From assembly GCA_028289455.1 (NCBI GenBank), contig JANQPN010000023.1, positions 1 to 41,658 of the forward strand: DNA of 41,658 nt, written 5' to 3'. Origin of the DNA: Wenzhouxiangellaceae bacterium (GTDB lineage Bacteria > Pseudomonadota > Gammaproteobacteria > Xanthomonadales > Wenzhouxiangellaceae). The number at the start of each line of letters is the position of its first letter. The first letter of the stretch is position 1. This document shows, in pieces, positions 1-7,585 of the stretch. A program made the translations under genes and the position numbers. The notes under the pieces were generated by a model. It was not told where the DNA came from, searched no databases, and saw only the letters and a list, made by a program, of their open reading frames with translations.

Positions 1-102
1 GTCTGGACGATTAATCTTTTACTCTCAATGCAAATGCAGGGTAAGACTTTGCGCAAAGTGATTCATGTACCGGATAAACTGTTGAATCTGGTGGTATCCT
101 GA
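1..102 (+). CDS. leuS: Leucyl-tRNA synthetase, C-terminal end (partial)
   Basis: The first 33 codons are open in frame 1 and stop at TGA 100-102. The peptide ends in QGKTLRKVIHVPDKLLNLVV, closely matching the conserved LeuS C-terminus (GKTxRKVIxVPxKLxNxVV), the tail that contacts tRNA-Leu. Only this end is in the window. The following lptE start lies 4 bases downstream, and leuS followed by lptE, holA and nadD is a common gammaproteobacterial order, which supports the call. Nothing can be said about the catalytic or editing domains. Confidence 0.9.
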   Translation, partial: VWTINLLLSMQMQGKTLRKVIHVPDKLLNLVVS

Positions 103-106
103 GGCT

Positions 107-610
107 ATGAGAATGCCCGCTAAAAACTGGTTGATAATGAGCTGTCTGCTGCTGGGGTTATTATCCGGCTGTGGTTTTCAACTGCGTGGCAGTGCGGATT
201 TACCGGCTGCTATGGACCGTACCTACCTGGATATGCCCGATCGTTTTGGTGAATTCGGCCGTTCTCTGGAGCGATCATTGGAATCCAATGGCGTGGAAGT
301 GGTTTCATCGGCGGATCAGGCCAGCTCAGTATTGCAGATTTCTCAGGCACAGTTTGTGCGTGAAGCGGCTTCGTTTTCCGGTACTGCATTAATCAGTGAG
401 TTTCGGCTAACCTTCCGGGTGACATTCCGACTGCTGAGCGATCAGGGGGATCCACTGTCCAGTCAGCGTCAGGTTGTACTGTTCCGTGATTACAGTTTTG
501 ACAGTCAGGAAATCCTGGCCAGTCAGCGCGAGGAAGAATTTCTGCGCGGTAATTTGCGTAACGATATGGTCAATGAGTTGCTGCGCCGGCTGGAGCAGCT
601 GGAAGATTAA
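107..610 (+). CDS. lptE: LPS-assembly lipoprotein LptE
   Basis: LptE is the outer-membrane lipoprotein that plugs the LptD barrel and helps insert lipopolysaccharide into the outer leaflet. The 167-aa product has a short basic N-terminus, a hydrophobic stretch (about residues 8-19) and a lipobox LSGC with Cys22 as the expected lipidated residue, followed at once by GFQLRG, the usual start of mature LptE. Length fits the family (about 170-190 aa). The ATG at 107 lies 4 bases after the leuS stop, so the two are almost certainly co-transcribed. The gene order leuS-lptE-holA agrees with E. coli. Nothing looks broken. Confidence 0.95.
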   Translation: MRMPAKNWLIMSCLLLGLLSGCGFQLRGSADLPAAMDRTYLDMPDRFGEFGRSLERSLESNGVEVVSSADQASSVLQISQAQFVREAASFSGTALISEFRLTFRVTFRLLSDQGDPLSSQRQVVLFRDYSFDSQEILASQREEEFLRGNLRNDMVNELLRRLEQLED

Positions 611-652
611 TGAACTGCTCAGTCATCCGGAGCAGGCAGAGGTTAACGGCAG

Positions 653-1675
653 TTGAAACTTAATGCTGGCCAGCTGCAGGGTAATCTGAAGCGTGAACTG
701 GCACCGGTTTATCTGATCGCCGGCCCGGAGATTCTGCTACGCGAGGAAGCGGTCGATCAGGTTCGTTCAGCCGCCAGGCAACAGGGCTTTACCGGCCGGA
801 TGCGGTTTACGGCTGAGCGCGGTTTCGATTGGGATCAACTCGCTGGAGCTGGCAGTGAGCTGTCGTTATTCGCTGAAAAACGGGTGGTTGAATTGCGCCT
901 GCCCACCGGCAAGCCAGGACAAAGCGGTGCACGCGCCATCACTAATGCACTGGGTAACGAGTCTGATGATTTATTGCTGATAGTTGCAGAACAGTGGGAT
1001 CTGGCCAGTGAAAAGACTGCCTGGGCAAAAAAAGTACAGGCTGCAGGTGTTTATGTTCCCGTATGGACGATTAAGAGCCCGCAACTGCCGGCCTGGATCA
1101 GGCAGCGGATGCAGACCCGCCAGCTGCAGCCGGATAATGACGCAGTACAGCTTCTGGCAGCCCGTGTAGACGGCAATCTACTGGCAGCAGCCCAGGAAAT
1201 TGATAAGCTGTTGCTGGCCAATGGCGAGGGCAGAATTAATCTGCAACAGGTCGAGCAGGCAGTCAGCGACAGCGCCAGTTTTGATGCTTTCAAGCTATCG
1301 GCGGCAATACTGGCCGGACAGCGTACCTTAAGCCTCAGAATTGCCACCAGTCTCAAGCGCAGCAATACACCAGGACAGATCATAGTGGCGGCACTGGTGC
1401 GTGAGCTGGGGGTGTTGCAGCAGTTTCGCGGTCTGATTAGGGATATGCCTGAGCAGCAGGTGTTTCGAAAGCTGGGCGTGTGGCAGTCTCGACAGCAGGC
1501 AATACGCGCAGCAGTACGCAGAATCAGTGCAATGCAGTTACGCACGGCGATACAGCAGCTGGCTGCGCTGGATCGAATTGGCAAGGGTCAGCAGTATGGC
1601 GAGTTCTGGATTAACCTGGATCAGTTGATACTCATGCTGACTGTTACCGCCGGCAATCAGCGCAGCGCGGCATGA
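653..1675 (+). CDS. holA: DNA polymerase III subunit delta
   Basis: The delta subunit opens the beta sliding clamp within the clamp-loader complex. The 340-aa product matches the family length (E. coli 343) and contains the typical early segment LAPVYLIAGPEILLREEAVD and the delta-like mid-region with NLLAAAQEIDKL (about residues 170-190). The start is a TTG: an in-frame stop (TAA 644-646) leaves only CGG and CAG before it, and the next Met is far inside the protein. An AGAGG ribosome-binding motif lies at about 637-642. The 3' end overlaps nadD by 4 bases (ATGA), indicating translational coupling. holA follows lptE after a 42-base gap. Confidence 0.95.
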   Translation: MKLNAGQLQGNLKRELAPVYLIAGPEILLREEAVDQVRSAARQQGFTGRMRFTAERGFDWDQLAGAGSELSLFAEKRVVELRLPTGKPGQSGARAITNALGNESDDLLLIVAEQWDLASEKTAWAKKVQAAGVYVPVWTIKSPQLPAWIRQRMQTRQLQPDNDAVQLLAARVDGNLLAAAQEIDKLLLANGEGRINLQQVEQAVSDSASFDAFKLSAAILAGQRTLSLRIATSLKRSNTPGQIIVAALVRELGVLQQFRGLIRDMPEQQVFRKLGVWQSRQQAIRAAVRRISAMQLRTAIQQLAALDRIGKGQQYGEFWINLDQLILMLTVTAGNQRSAA

Positions 1676-2349
1676 CCACCGGTCATCCTGAACCGCCGGT
1701 AGCAACGATAATATTCGGCGGGACTTTTGATCCGGTGCATTATGGTCATCTGCGTGCGGCAGCAGAGTTGCGAGATATACTTGGTGTGGCTGATTTTCGC
1801 CTGCTCCCGGCGGGCCAGCCGCCACACCGTGATCATACCCAGGCCAGTGGTGGTGACCGCCTGAAAATGCTGCGTCTGGCATTGGAAATGCACCCTGATC
1901 TGGGTGTTGACGATCGTGAAATCAGGCGCAGCGGGCCATCCTATATGGTTGATACACTGGCTGAATTGCGTCAGCAACTGGGTGACCGTCCGTTGGTACT
2001 GGCCCTAGGCCAGGATGCTGCCAACGGGTTGGACCGCTGGCATCAATGGCAGCGTTTGTTCGATCTGGCGCATCTGGTGGTGATGACCCGCCCGGAAAGC
2101 GAGCGCCGGTATAGCGGTGAGCTGGCTCAGATCATAGACAGCAGTCTGGTCGACAAACCTGATTACCTCTGGCGGCAGCAGGCAGGATTGGTATTGCATT
2201 TGCCGATTACTCAGTTGGCGATATCCTCTACCGATATTCGCCGCCGGATAACTGCCGGGACAGACCCTCGGTTTCTGTTGCCGGATGCCGTGCTTGAATA
2301 CATTTGCATTAAAGGCCTGTACGGATTAACCAGACCTGAGATCAGCTGA
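1672..2349 (+). CDS. nadD: Nicotinate-nucleotide adenylyltransferase
   Basis: NadD transfers AMP from ATP to nicotinate mononucleotide, making nicotinate adenine dinucleotide in NAD synthesis (cytosol). The 225-aa protein carries the nucleotidyltransferase motif GGTFDPVHYGHL with His23 and His26 in the (H/T)xGH context, and the C-terminal ISSTDIRRR motif (ISST.IR) that binds the ATP phosphates. The start ATG overlaps the holA stop by 4 bases. In many Gammaproteobacteria nadD is followed by rsfS and rlmH; here it is followed instead by a convergent peptidase gene, so it closes its operon. Confidence 0.95.
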   Translation: MTTGHPEPPVATIIFGGTFDPVHYGHLRAAAELRDILGVADFRLLPAGQPPHRDHTQASGGDRLKMLRLALEMHPDLGVDDREIRRSGPSYMVDTLAELRQQLGDRPLVLALGQDAANGLDRWHQWQRLFDLAHLVVMTRPESERRYSGELAQIIDSSLVDKPDYLWRQQAGLVLHLPITQLAISSTDIRRRITAGTDPRFLLPDAVLEYICIKGLYGLTRPEIS

Positions 2350-2379
2350 GCTGATAGCCCATCATCAGTTTTTGATGGG
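2341..2379. terminator. Inverted repeats between convergent nadD and metallopeptidase genes
   Basis: Two perfect 7-bp dyads lie back to back: ATCAGCT-G-AGCTGAT (2341-2355), which overlaps the nadD stop, and CCCATCA with TGATGGG around an 8-base loop (2358-2379). They sit where nadD and the opposing gene converge, so a shared terminator is likely. Neither hairpin is followed by a convincing T-run on either strand, so intrinsic termination is only a guess. Confidence 0.4.
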
Positions 2380-2405
2380 TGGTCTGAAATGATGAGTCTG
2401 ATCAG

Positions 2406-3617
2406 CTAGGGGAGGCTGGTGATGGATTTTCCGGCTATCTGACTGGCGGTAGTACGCAGAATTTGAGGCGTTATGGCCGGACCGCTCATGGATAACTCGG
2501 CTATCAGGTTAGTAAATGCCTGATCACCCATCTCCTTGTGCAGATCGGCAAATACACCGACAGCTTTGGCGGTGGCGGCGCCGGTTGAATGGCGTCGTGA
2601 CAACCGTGGAACTGAACTGCCCCAGCGTTTTTGCCTGTCAACGGCAGCCTGGAAGCGCTGTTCGGTCATGCCGCCTGCTTTATACAGTAGTACCAGGCTA
2701 AGGTATTCCGCCAGACCTTCGTCAATCCAGTCGGCATCAGGCGAGGCTTGGCGCCGCATGGCAACATGCACCAGTTCGTGCAGTACTGTACTGGTGCCGT
2801 TTTCGCTGACCAGGGGGCGTTCGCCGTGGAGGTAAATCGAACGGGGACCGGACAGCGCACCGCGCCACATGTCGTCAGTTGCACTGACAACCAGCAGGCG
2901 GTTGGGAAAATCAGGGAACCAGTCGCGTACGGTGGGCAGGGTAAACGCCAGCATGGTGAGTATATCCAGGCGTTGTACCCCCTGGTTAACCGGGGCCGAT
3001 ACTGCGACTCTGATACCCGCCAGCCGGTCCCGACGGATACCCAGCATGCCCAGTTGTACCCAGCCGGTAGGGCGATCAAAGCGGCGCAGTGGGTTATCAA
3101 TAATGTAGTTGTGATCACCGGCTTGCGGATAAGGCGCAGCCGAAGTCCATTCCGGGGGCAGGCTGAAGCGTAGCCGGGTGCGTGAATAGCTGTTGCGTAA
3201 TCCAAGACTGGCGGCTGCCGGAAACAGATCGTCGGCGCGAAACAGAGCCCAGTCCGCAGTTACCCGAGAGTCATAATAATAATCACGCTGATGATTCAAA
3301 CGGATACAGTAATCCAGTTGTCCACCATCGGCACCAATATGCCAGTACCAGCGCCCCTGACGGTTTTCCAGCCGGTCAGCAGTGCGCAGATTCTGCATGC
3401 CGTCACGTTCGCGCCAGGATAAACGGCGCAACAATTGCTGGTTCTGCCGGATACTGACTGATACCGGGATACAGTCAACATCTGCATCTGTTGCAGTTAC
3501 CTGACGAAAGTCAGCATGTATTTCAAGTTCATATTCCAACCGGTCCTGTGCCAGGGCAATTTGCGTCAAAACCAGCAGCCAGCCGGCAGCCCTGGTGACA
3601 TCACGGACTAATTTCAT
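2406..3617 (-). CDS. Secreted gluzincin-type metallopeptidase, putative
   Basis: A 403-aa exported protein: basic N-terminus, hydrophobic core and probable cleavage after ALA (about residue 23). A zinc-peptidase signature HELVH (His280, Glu281, His284) is followed 15 residues later by Glu300 in WIDEGLAEY, the usual HExxH plus EG third-ligand layout of gluzincins (M1/M61-like). The N-terminal half (about 25-210) has no motif I recognise and may be a beta-sandwich. It starts only 10 bases after the end of the OlsF-like gene and is transcribed in the same direction, so the two form one operon. The substrate is unknown. It would act in the periplasm or outside the cell. The fold-level call is fairly safe, the family is not. 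Confidence 0.75.
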   Translation of the reverse strand: MKLVRDVTRAAGWLLVLTQIALAQDRLEYELEIHADFRQVTATDADVDCIPVSVSIRQNQQLLRRLSWRERDGMQNLRTADRLENRQGRWYWHIGADGGQLDYCIRLNHQRDYYYDSRVTADWALFRADDLFPAAASLGLRNSYSRTRLRFSLPPEWTSAAPYPQAGDHNYIIDNPLRRFDRPTGWVQLGMLGIRRDRLAGIRVAVSAPVNQGVQRLDILTMLAFTLPTVRDWFPDFPNRLLVVSATDDMWRGALSGPRSIYLHGERPLVSENGTSTVLHELVHVAMRRQASPDADWIDEGLAEYLSLVLLYKAGGMTEQRFQAAVDRQKRWGSSVPRLSRRHSTGAATAKAVGVFADLHKEMGDQAFTNLIAELSMSGPAITPQILRTTASQIAGKSITSLP

Positions 3618-3627
3618 GCGCTGATAC

Positions 3628-5382
3628 TTACAGGCTGCCGGTAATATAGCGGTCTTTTTTGTGTGGGCGCAGTTTATACAGATCCACCAGAATCAAGCCG
3701 TCAACTGAATCTGAAAAGTCCGGATCCACACCAAATGCCAGAAACCGGGCACCGCCCGGTTCACACAACTCGGTGTACTGCTTGTAAAGTGTTGGCACCC
3801 GTGAACCCAATTGCTTGAGGTTTTGCTTGAGTACCTTGAAGCTGGTTTCCGCATCCAGCCCGCCAAAATCTGGCGCAACCCCATGGAAGTTGAATGGCTG
3901 GCGGGCTTCCGCCAGAGGCTGCTCAGATCCGAAGTAGCGGTCGTAATAGGCCACCAGCCAGTCGCGGGCTTCAGCAGGTTCCTTGGCAGAAATTGAAACC
4001 GGCCCCAGCAGGAAGCGAACTTCCGGGTACTTGCGCAGATAGGCACCAATTCCGTGCCACAGGTAATCCAGGCTGCGTGAGCCCCAGTATTGCGGCTGCA
4101 CAAAACTGCGTCCCAGTTCCAGGCCATTCTCCAGATAAACCTGCATCGCGGGAGAGTAATCAAACAGGCCAGCGGTATACAGGCTTTGCAAACCATGCTG
4201 TTGAACCAGCGGAGCAGTGCGTGCCATTCGGTATGCCCCGGCAATTTCAAGCTGATCGTCATCCCATAGGATCAGGTGCTCGTAGTAGCGGTCAAATGCA
4301 TCCAGATCACGGTGCTGGCCGGTACCTTCGCCGACAGCGCGGAAAGTAAATTCACGTAAACGTCCGATCTCACGCAACAGCACGCTACCGGTGTCCGGGC
4401 TGGCCAGATAAATGGCCTTGCCATCCTGTGTGCTGCCGATACGCTCACATTGTCTGAGTTCCTGGTACAGCAAGCGTGGATTTTCCGGTTTTGATACAGC
4501 TGCGACAGTAGCTGGACGCCGGCTGCGCTTACGCAGCTGATAGACCCGTTTGCGAATCGACTGTGATTGCTGGCGCAGCATTTTGGCGGAGCCCAGCTGT
4601 GGCGGGCAAATCGGTGTGCCGATTCGCACCGGTACCCTGGTTTCGCCTTTGCGCAGGAACATCTGGCGCGGTAACAGCAATGTTCCCAGTGGTTTGGCCA
4701 GCATCGCGGCGACATAAAACCAGGGTGAATTGTGTGCTTGCAGGTGTACCGGCAGTATTGGTGCACCGGTATGTGCCGCAAACCGCAGAAATCCGCTTTC
4801 CCAGCGGCCGTCACGAATACCTTTGGGGCCCAACCGGGAAACTTCTCCGGCGGGGAACACAATCACGGCCTGATCCTGCTCCAGTGCGCTCATAATGCGC
4901 CGGTAACTGCTGGCAGAGGGCTTACCACCGAGAATCTTGATCCCGAGCAGTAAATCCTTGATCGGCTCAATACCCAGCAGGATATCATTGGCCAGTATTT
5001 TTACATCCGGCCGCAGGTCACCGATCAGTTTCAATAATATGAACGAATCCAATCCACCCAGCGGGTGATTGGCAGCGATGATCACCCTGCCTTTCGCCGG
5101 AATCTGGCCGATTTCGATATCATCAACCAGATAGCGGCATTGAAACCGCCGCAATGCAGCTTCCACAAACGACAGCCCGCGCAGATGGCCATGATCGCGC
5201 AAAACCTCGTTGGCCACATCTATACCCAGCCAGCGGCCCAAGCCACGGCTCAATGGTCTGGTAAATTGCTGCCTGCGGCCGGTAAACCAGGCTGGAAACT
5301 GGTTTTCCAGGGTGTCCTCAAAGTTTAACTGAGGAATTTTGCTTAAGCGATCAGAGTCCGCTGAAGAAAGGTCGGAAGGCAT
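3628..5382 (-). CDS. olsF: OlsF-type bifunctional acyltransferase (ornithine lipid synthesis)
   Basis: This 584-aa protein joins two acyltransferase modules. The N-terminal module (about 90-265) is PlsC/OlsA-like: NHPLGGLD (His106, Asp112) is the catalytic motif and FPAGEVS (176-182) the glycerophosphate-acyltransferase-type motif. The C-terminal module (about 320-480) is the OlsB/hemolysin-type GNAT domain, with DAFDRYYEHL, the AGAYRM strand, and ELGRSFVQPQYW followed by LWHGIGAYL. This domain order and length match OlsF, in which the C-terminal domain N-acylates ornithine and the N-terminal domain adds the second, ester-linked fatty acid, giving a phosphorus-free membrane lipid. Start ATG 5382; the ribosome site is weak. 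A Pho-box-like repeat lies upstream (5619-5636), consistent with phosphate-starvation control. A generic 'hemolysin/acyltransferase fusion' is the alternative annotation. Confidence 0.8.
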   Translation of the reverse strand: MPSDLSSADSDRLSKIPQLNFEDTLENQFPAWFTGRRQQFTRPLSRGLGRWLGIDVANEVLRDHGHLRGLSFVEAALRRFQCRYLVDDIEIGQIPAKGRVIIAANHPLGGLDSFILLKLIGDLRPDVKILANDILLGIEPIKDLLLGIKILGGKPSASSYRRIMSALEQDQAVIVFPAGEVSRLGPKGIRDGRWESGFLRFAAHTGAPILPVHLQAHNSPWFYVAAMLAKPLGTLLLPRQMFLRKGETRVPVRIGTPICPPQLGSAKMLRQQSQSIRKRVYQLRKRSRRPATVAAVSKPENPRLLYQELRQCERIGSTQDGKAIYLASPDTGSVLLREIGRLREFTFRAVGEGTGQHRDLDAFDRYYEHLILWDDDQLEIAGAYRMARTAPLVQQHGLQSLYTAGLFDYSPAMQVYLENGLELGRSFVQPQYWGSRSLDYLWHGIGAYLRKYPEVRFLLGPVSISAKEPAEARDWLVAYYDRYFGSEQPLAEARQPFNFHGVAPDFGGLDAETSFKVLKQNLKQLGSRVPTLYKQYTELCEPGGARFLAFGVDPDFSDSVDGLILVDLYKLRPHKKDRYITGSL

Positions 5383-5772
5383 GATCTGATTAATGAATAG
5401 TTATCAGTAAGTGAGAGCACAGATTAAGACTGTGTAAATTCCTGGTGGTTGCATCTGACCGTGCGTCACCAGGTATTATGTGTTTGCACATTTGGCTCAC
5501 AACTTCTCTCCTTACACCGTATTCGGTGTACTGTCTGATAGCAGCAGCTACCTTCAGATAATGTTAACAGGCCACAGTAAGCTCAACTGATATTCTAACC
5601 CGAAATGTAGCACAAATGATGACAACTGGATGACAAGGTGTCATCACGCCATAACCCGCCTGTAGCAATCTGTCAATCATTGACAGGCACTGATCTAGCT
5701 GCCATCTTCGTAACCATGTAATGCAAGTCTGGCGCCTGGAACTGGGTTATCAGGCGCTTGAATGGGAGTTAT
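5383..5772. promoter_or_regulatory. Divergent control region between olsF and the SLC13 gene (390 bases, no gene)
   Basis: Besides the Pho-box-like repeat, the region holds three perfect dyads: TACACCG-TATT-CGGTGTA (5513-5530, in the predicted olsF leader), GATGACA-AGG-TGTCATC (5629-5645, overlapping one Pho half-site) and CTGTCAA-TCA-TTGACAG (5670-5686). The last contains a perfect TTGACA -35 box on the + strand (5680-5685) with a weak -10 CATCTT 17 bases on (5703-5708). By symmetry it also has TTGACA on the - strand, with TATGGC 17 bases on. It may therefore be an operator over back-to-back promoters. No small gene was convincing here. Confidence 0.5.
5619..5636 (-). promoter_or_regulatory. 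Pho-box-like direct repeat upstream of olsF
   Basis: Read on the - strand the site is TTGTCAT-CCAG-TTGTCAT: two identical 7-bp half-sites, each 6/7 to the PhoB half-site CTGTCAT, separated by 4 bases (11-bp period), exactly the Pho-box layout. It points toward the olsF-like gene. Nine bases further downstream is TACATT (complement of 5604-5609), a 4/6 match to a -10 box, which is the spacing seen in PhoB-activated promoters where the Pho box replaces the -35. The predicted leader is about 215 bases. PhoB itself is not in the window. Confidence 0.65.
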
Positions 5773-7578
5773 ATGGAGCCGCAAACCAGTTTAAGCTTTG
5801 ACATTGTTATAGCCTTACTGGTCACCGTAGTTGTCTTTTTCGGGTTTTTACGGGAGAAACAGCCGCCGGATCTGGTCGCACTCGCCGGAGTGGGGTTGTT
5901 GCTGGCTGTAGGTGTGCTGCCGGGGGATGATTTGCTGATGGTATTCAGCAACAGCGCTCCGATTACCATCGCGGCAATGTTTGTGCTGAGCGCGGCATTG
6001 GATCAGACCGGCATTATTGCCTGGATGGGTAAGCTGTTTAAACGCGCCTCAGGAAAGTCATGGCTGCGGGCAATGGTGGTAATGATGGTGCCGGTGATGG
6101 TGTTATCGGCATTCATGAATAATACGCCCATTGTGGTTATCCTAACGCCAGTGGTCATGAGCGTGGCTGCTGCTCAATCAAAATCCGCAAGTAAATATCT
6201 GATTCCATTATCATTTGTCAGTATTCTCGGGGGGACCTGTACGTTACTGGGCACATCAACCAATATCCTGGTTGACGGTGTGGCGCGCGATTTGGGCATG
6301 GCGCCGTTCACCATTTTCGAGATTACCGGTATTGGCCTGCTGATGGCGGCTGCCGGGGTGTTATACATGTTGTTGTTCGGCTGGTGGCTGTTGCCCTCGC
6401 GTACAGCATTTTCAGGCAGCTTTCAGCCGGCACCGCAAAAGCATTATCTGACCGATCTGGTGGTGACCTATGCGTCCCCGTTGGTAGGGCAGGTATTGGA
6501 AGAAACACCGTTGTATAAACTGGACGGATTTAAGGTACTGGATGTGCTGCGCGGCGACTATTCACTGCGGGCCAATATGCACCGCGTCAAATTGCGCGCC
6601 GGTGATCGAATTCTACTTGAGTCCGCGCTGGATGATCTGATCGAGCTGCGCCGCTCCGGAGAAAAAATCTATGGCCTGGAAGAAGGTACCGGACAGACCA
6701 TTTTGGAACCCATTTCCAGCCAGGAGACGCACGTTATCGAGGCAATCGTAGGCCCGGAAGCCAGAGTGCTGGGGCGGACTATTGCTGATTTGGATTTGCG
6801 CCACCGGTTCGGTGTCTATGTGCTGGCGGTGCATCGACACAAAACCAAACTAACCCGAAACTTCGAAGAAATCCGCCTGCAGGTGGGTGATACCCTGTTG
6901 CTGGAAGGCCCCAAGGGTGGCTTGGAACGGCTGTATTCCAGCCGGCAGTTTGTCAATATTTCTGTGGCCGAGCCCAAGGAACTGCGGCGCAGCAAGGCGC
7001 CAATCGCGATTGCTGCGATTCTTATGGTGGTTATTTTTGCAGCGCTGGATATTGCCCCGATTGCGCCATTGGCAATTATCGGTGCAACAGCAGTGGTACT
7101 GTTCGGCTGTGTGTCCAGTGAAGATGCCTATGGATCAATACAATGGCCGATTCTGATGCTGATCTTCGGGATGCTGGCGATTGGCAGTGCACTGCAGTCT
7201 ACCGGGGCGATTAACTGGATTGTGGAACATAGCATTGCCATGGTTGATGAGGTATCGCCGATTGCCCTGCTGGCGACGGTATATTTGACTACGTCATTGC
7301 TAACTGCAGTGATGACGAATAATGCCACGGCAATTCTGATCACGCCGATAGCCTATGCGGTGGCAGTCGAGTTCGGGTTGGACCCGCGTCCGTTTATGGT
7401 GTGTGTGATGCTGGCCGGAAGCGCCAGTTTTGCTACACCGATCGGTTATCAGACCAACACCTTCGTGTATCAGGCCGGTGGCTACCGCTTCGTCGACTTT
7501 GTAAGGATCGGCTTACCTTTGAATATACTGGTGGCGATTGTCGCCATTTATGGCATACCGTTGTTCTGGCCCTTATAG
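5773..7578 (+). CDS. SLC13/DASS-family transporter with two RCK_C (TrkA-C) domains
   Basis: A 601-aa integral membrane protein of the ion-transporter superfamily. The first membrane half (about 5-205) and last half (about 410-600) carry the paired DASS signatures: SAFMNNTPIVVILTP with GTSTNILV in the first, and AVMTNNATAILITP with TPIGYQTNTFVY in the second. Between them (about 205-400) lie two TrkA-C/RCK_C regulatory domains, each with the HRVKLRAGDRILLE / LQVGDTLLLEGP pattern. It is likely a sodium-coupled anion (dicarboxylate, sulfate or similar) transporter; the substrate cannot be read from sequence. I take ATG 5773 because GGGAG at 5764-5768 fits as its ribosome site; a TTG at 5758 would add five residues. 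The next gene begins 7 bases after the stop. Confidence 0.85.
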   Translation: MEPQTSLSFDIVIALLVTVVVFFGFLREKQPPDLVALAGVGLLLAVGVLPGDDLLMVFSNSAPITIAAMFVLSAALDQTGIIAWMGKLFKRASGKSWLRAMVVMMVPVMVLSAFMNNTPIVVILTPVVMSVAAAQSKSASKYLIPLSFVSILGGTCTLLGTSTNILVDGVARDLGMAPFTIFEITGIGLLMAAAGVLYMLLFGWWLLPSRTAFSGSFQPAPQKHYLTDLVVTYASPLVGQVLEETPLYKLDGFKVLDVLRGDYSLRANMHRVKLRAGDRILLESALDDLIELRRSGEKIYGLEEGTGQTILEPISSQETHVIEAIVGPEARVLGRTIADLDLRHRFGVYVLAVHRHKTKLTRNFEEIRLQVGDTLLLEGPKGGLERLYSSRQFVNISVAEPKELRRSKAPIAIAAILMVVIFAALDIAPIAPLAIIGATAVVLFGCVSSEDAYGSIQWPILMLIFGMLAIGSALQSTGAINWIVEHSIAMVDEVSPIALLATVYLTTSLLTAVMTNNATAILITPIAYAVAVEFGLDPRPFMVCVMLAGSASFATPIGYQTNTFVYQAGGYRFVDFVRIGLPLNILVAIVAIYGIPLFWPL

Positions 7579-7585
7579 TAAGGGC

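Noticed and set aside
1051..1584. A 177-aa open frame opposite holA
   Set aside because: It lies inside a clear holA, is rich in Ser, Cys and Arg, and has no ribosome site. It is an antisense artefact.
3811..4895. Long open frames on the + strand opposite the OlsF-like gene
   Set aside because: They are antisense shadows of a gene with strong family motifs on the - strand, and their translations lack any domain.
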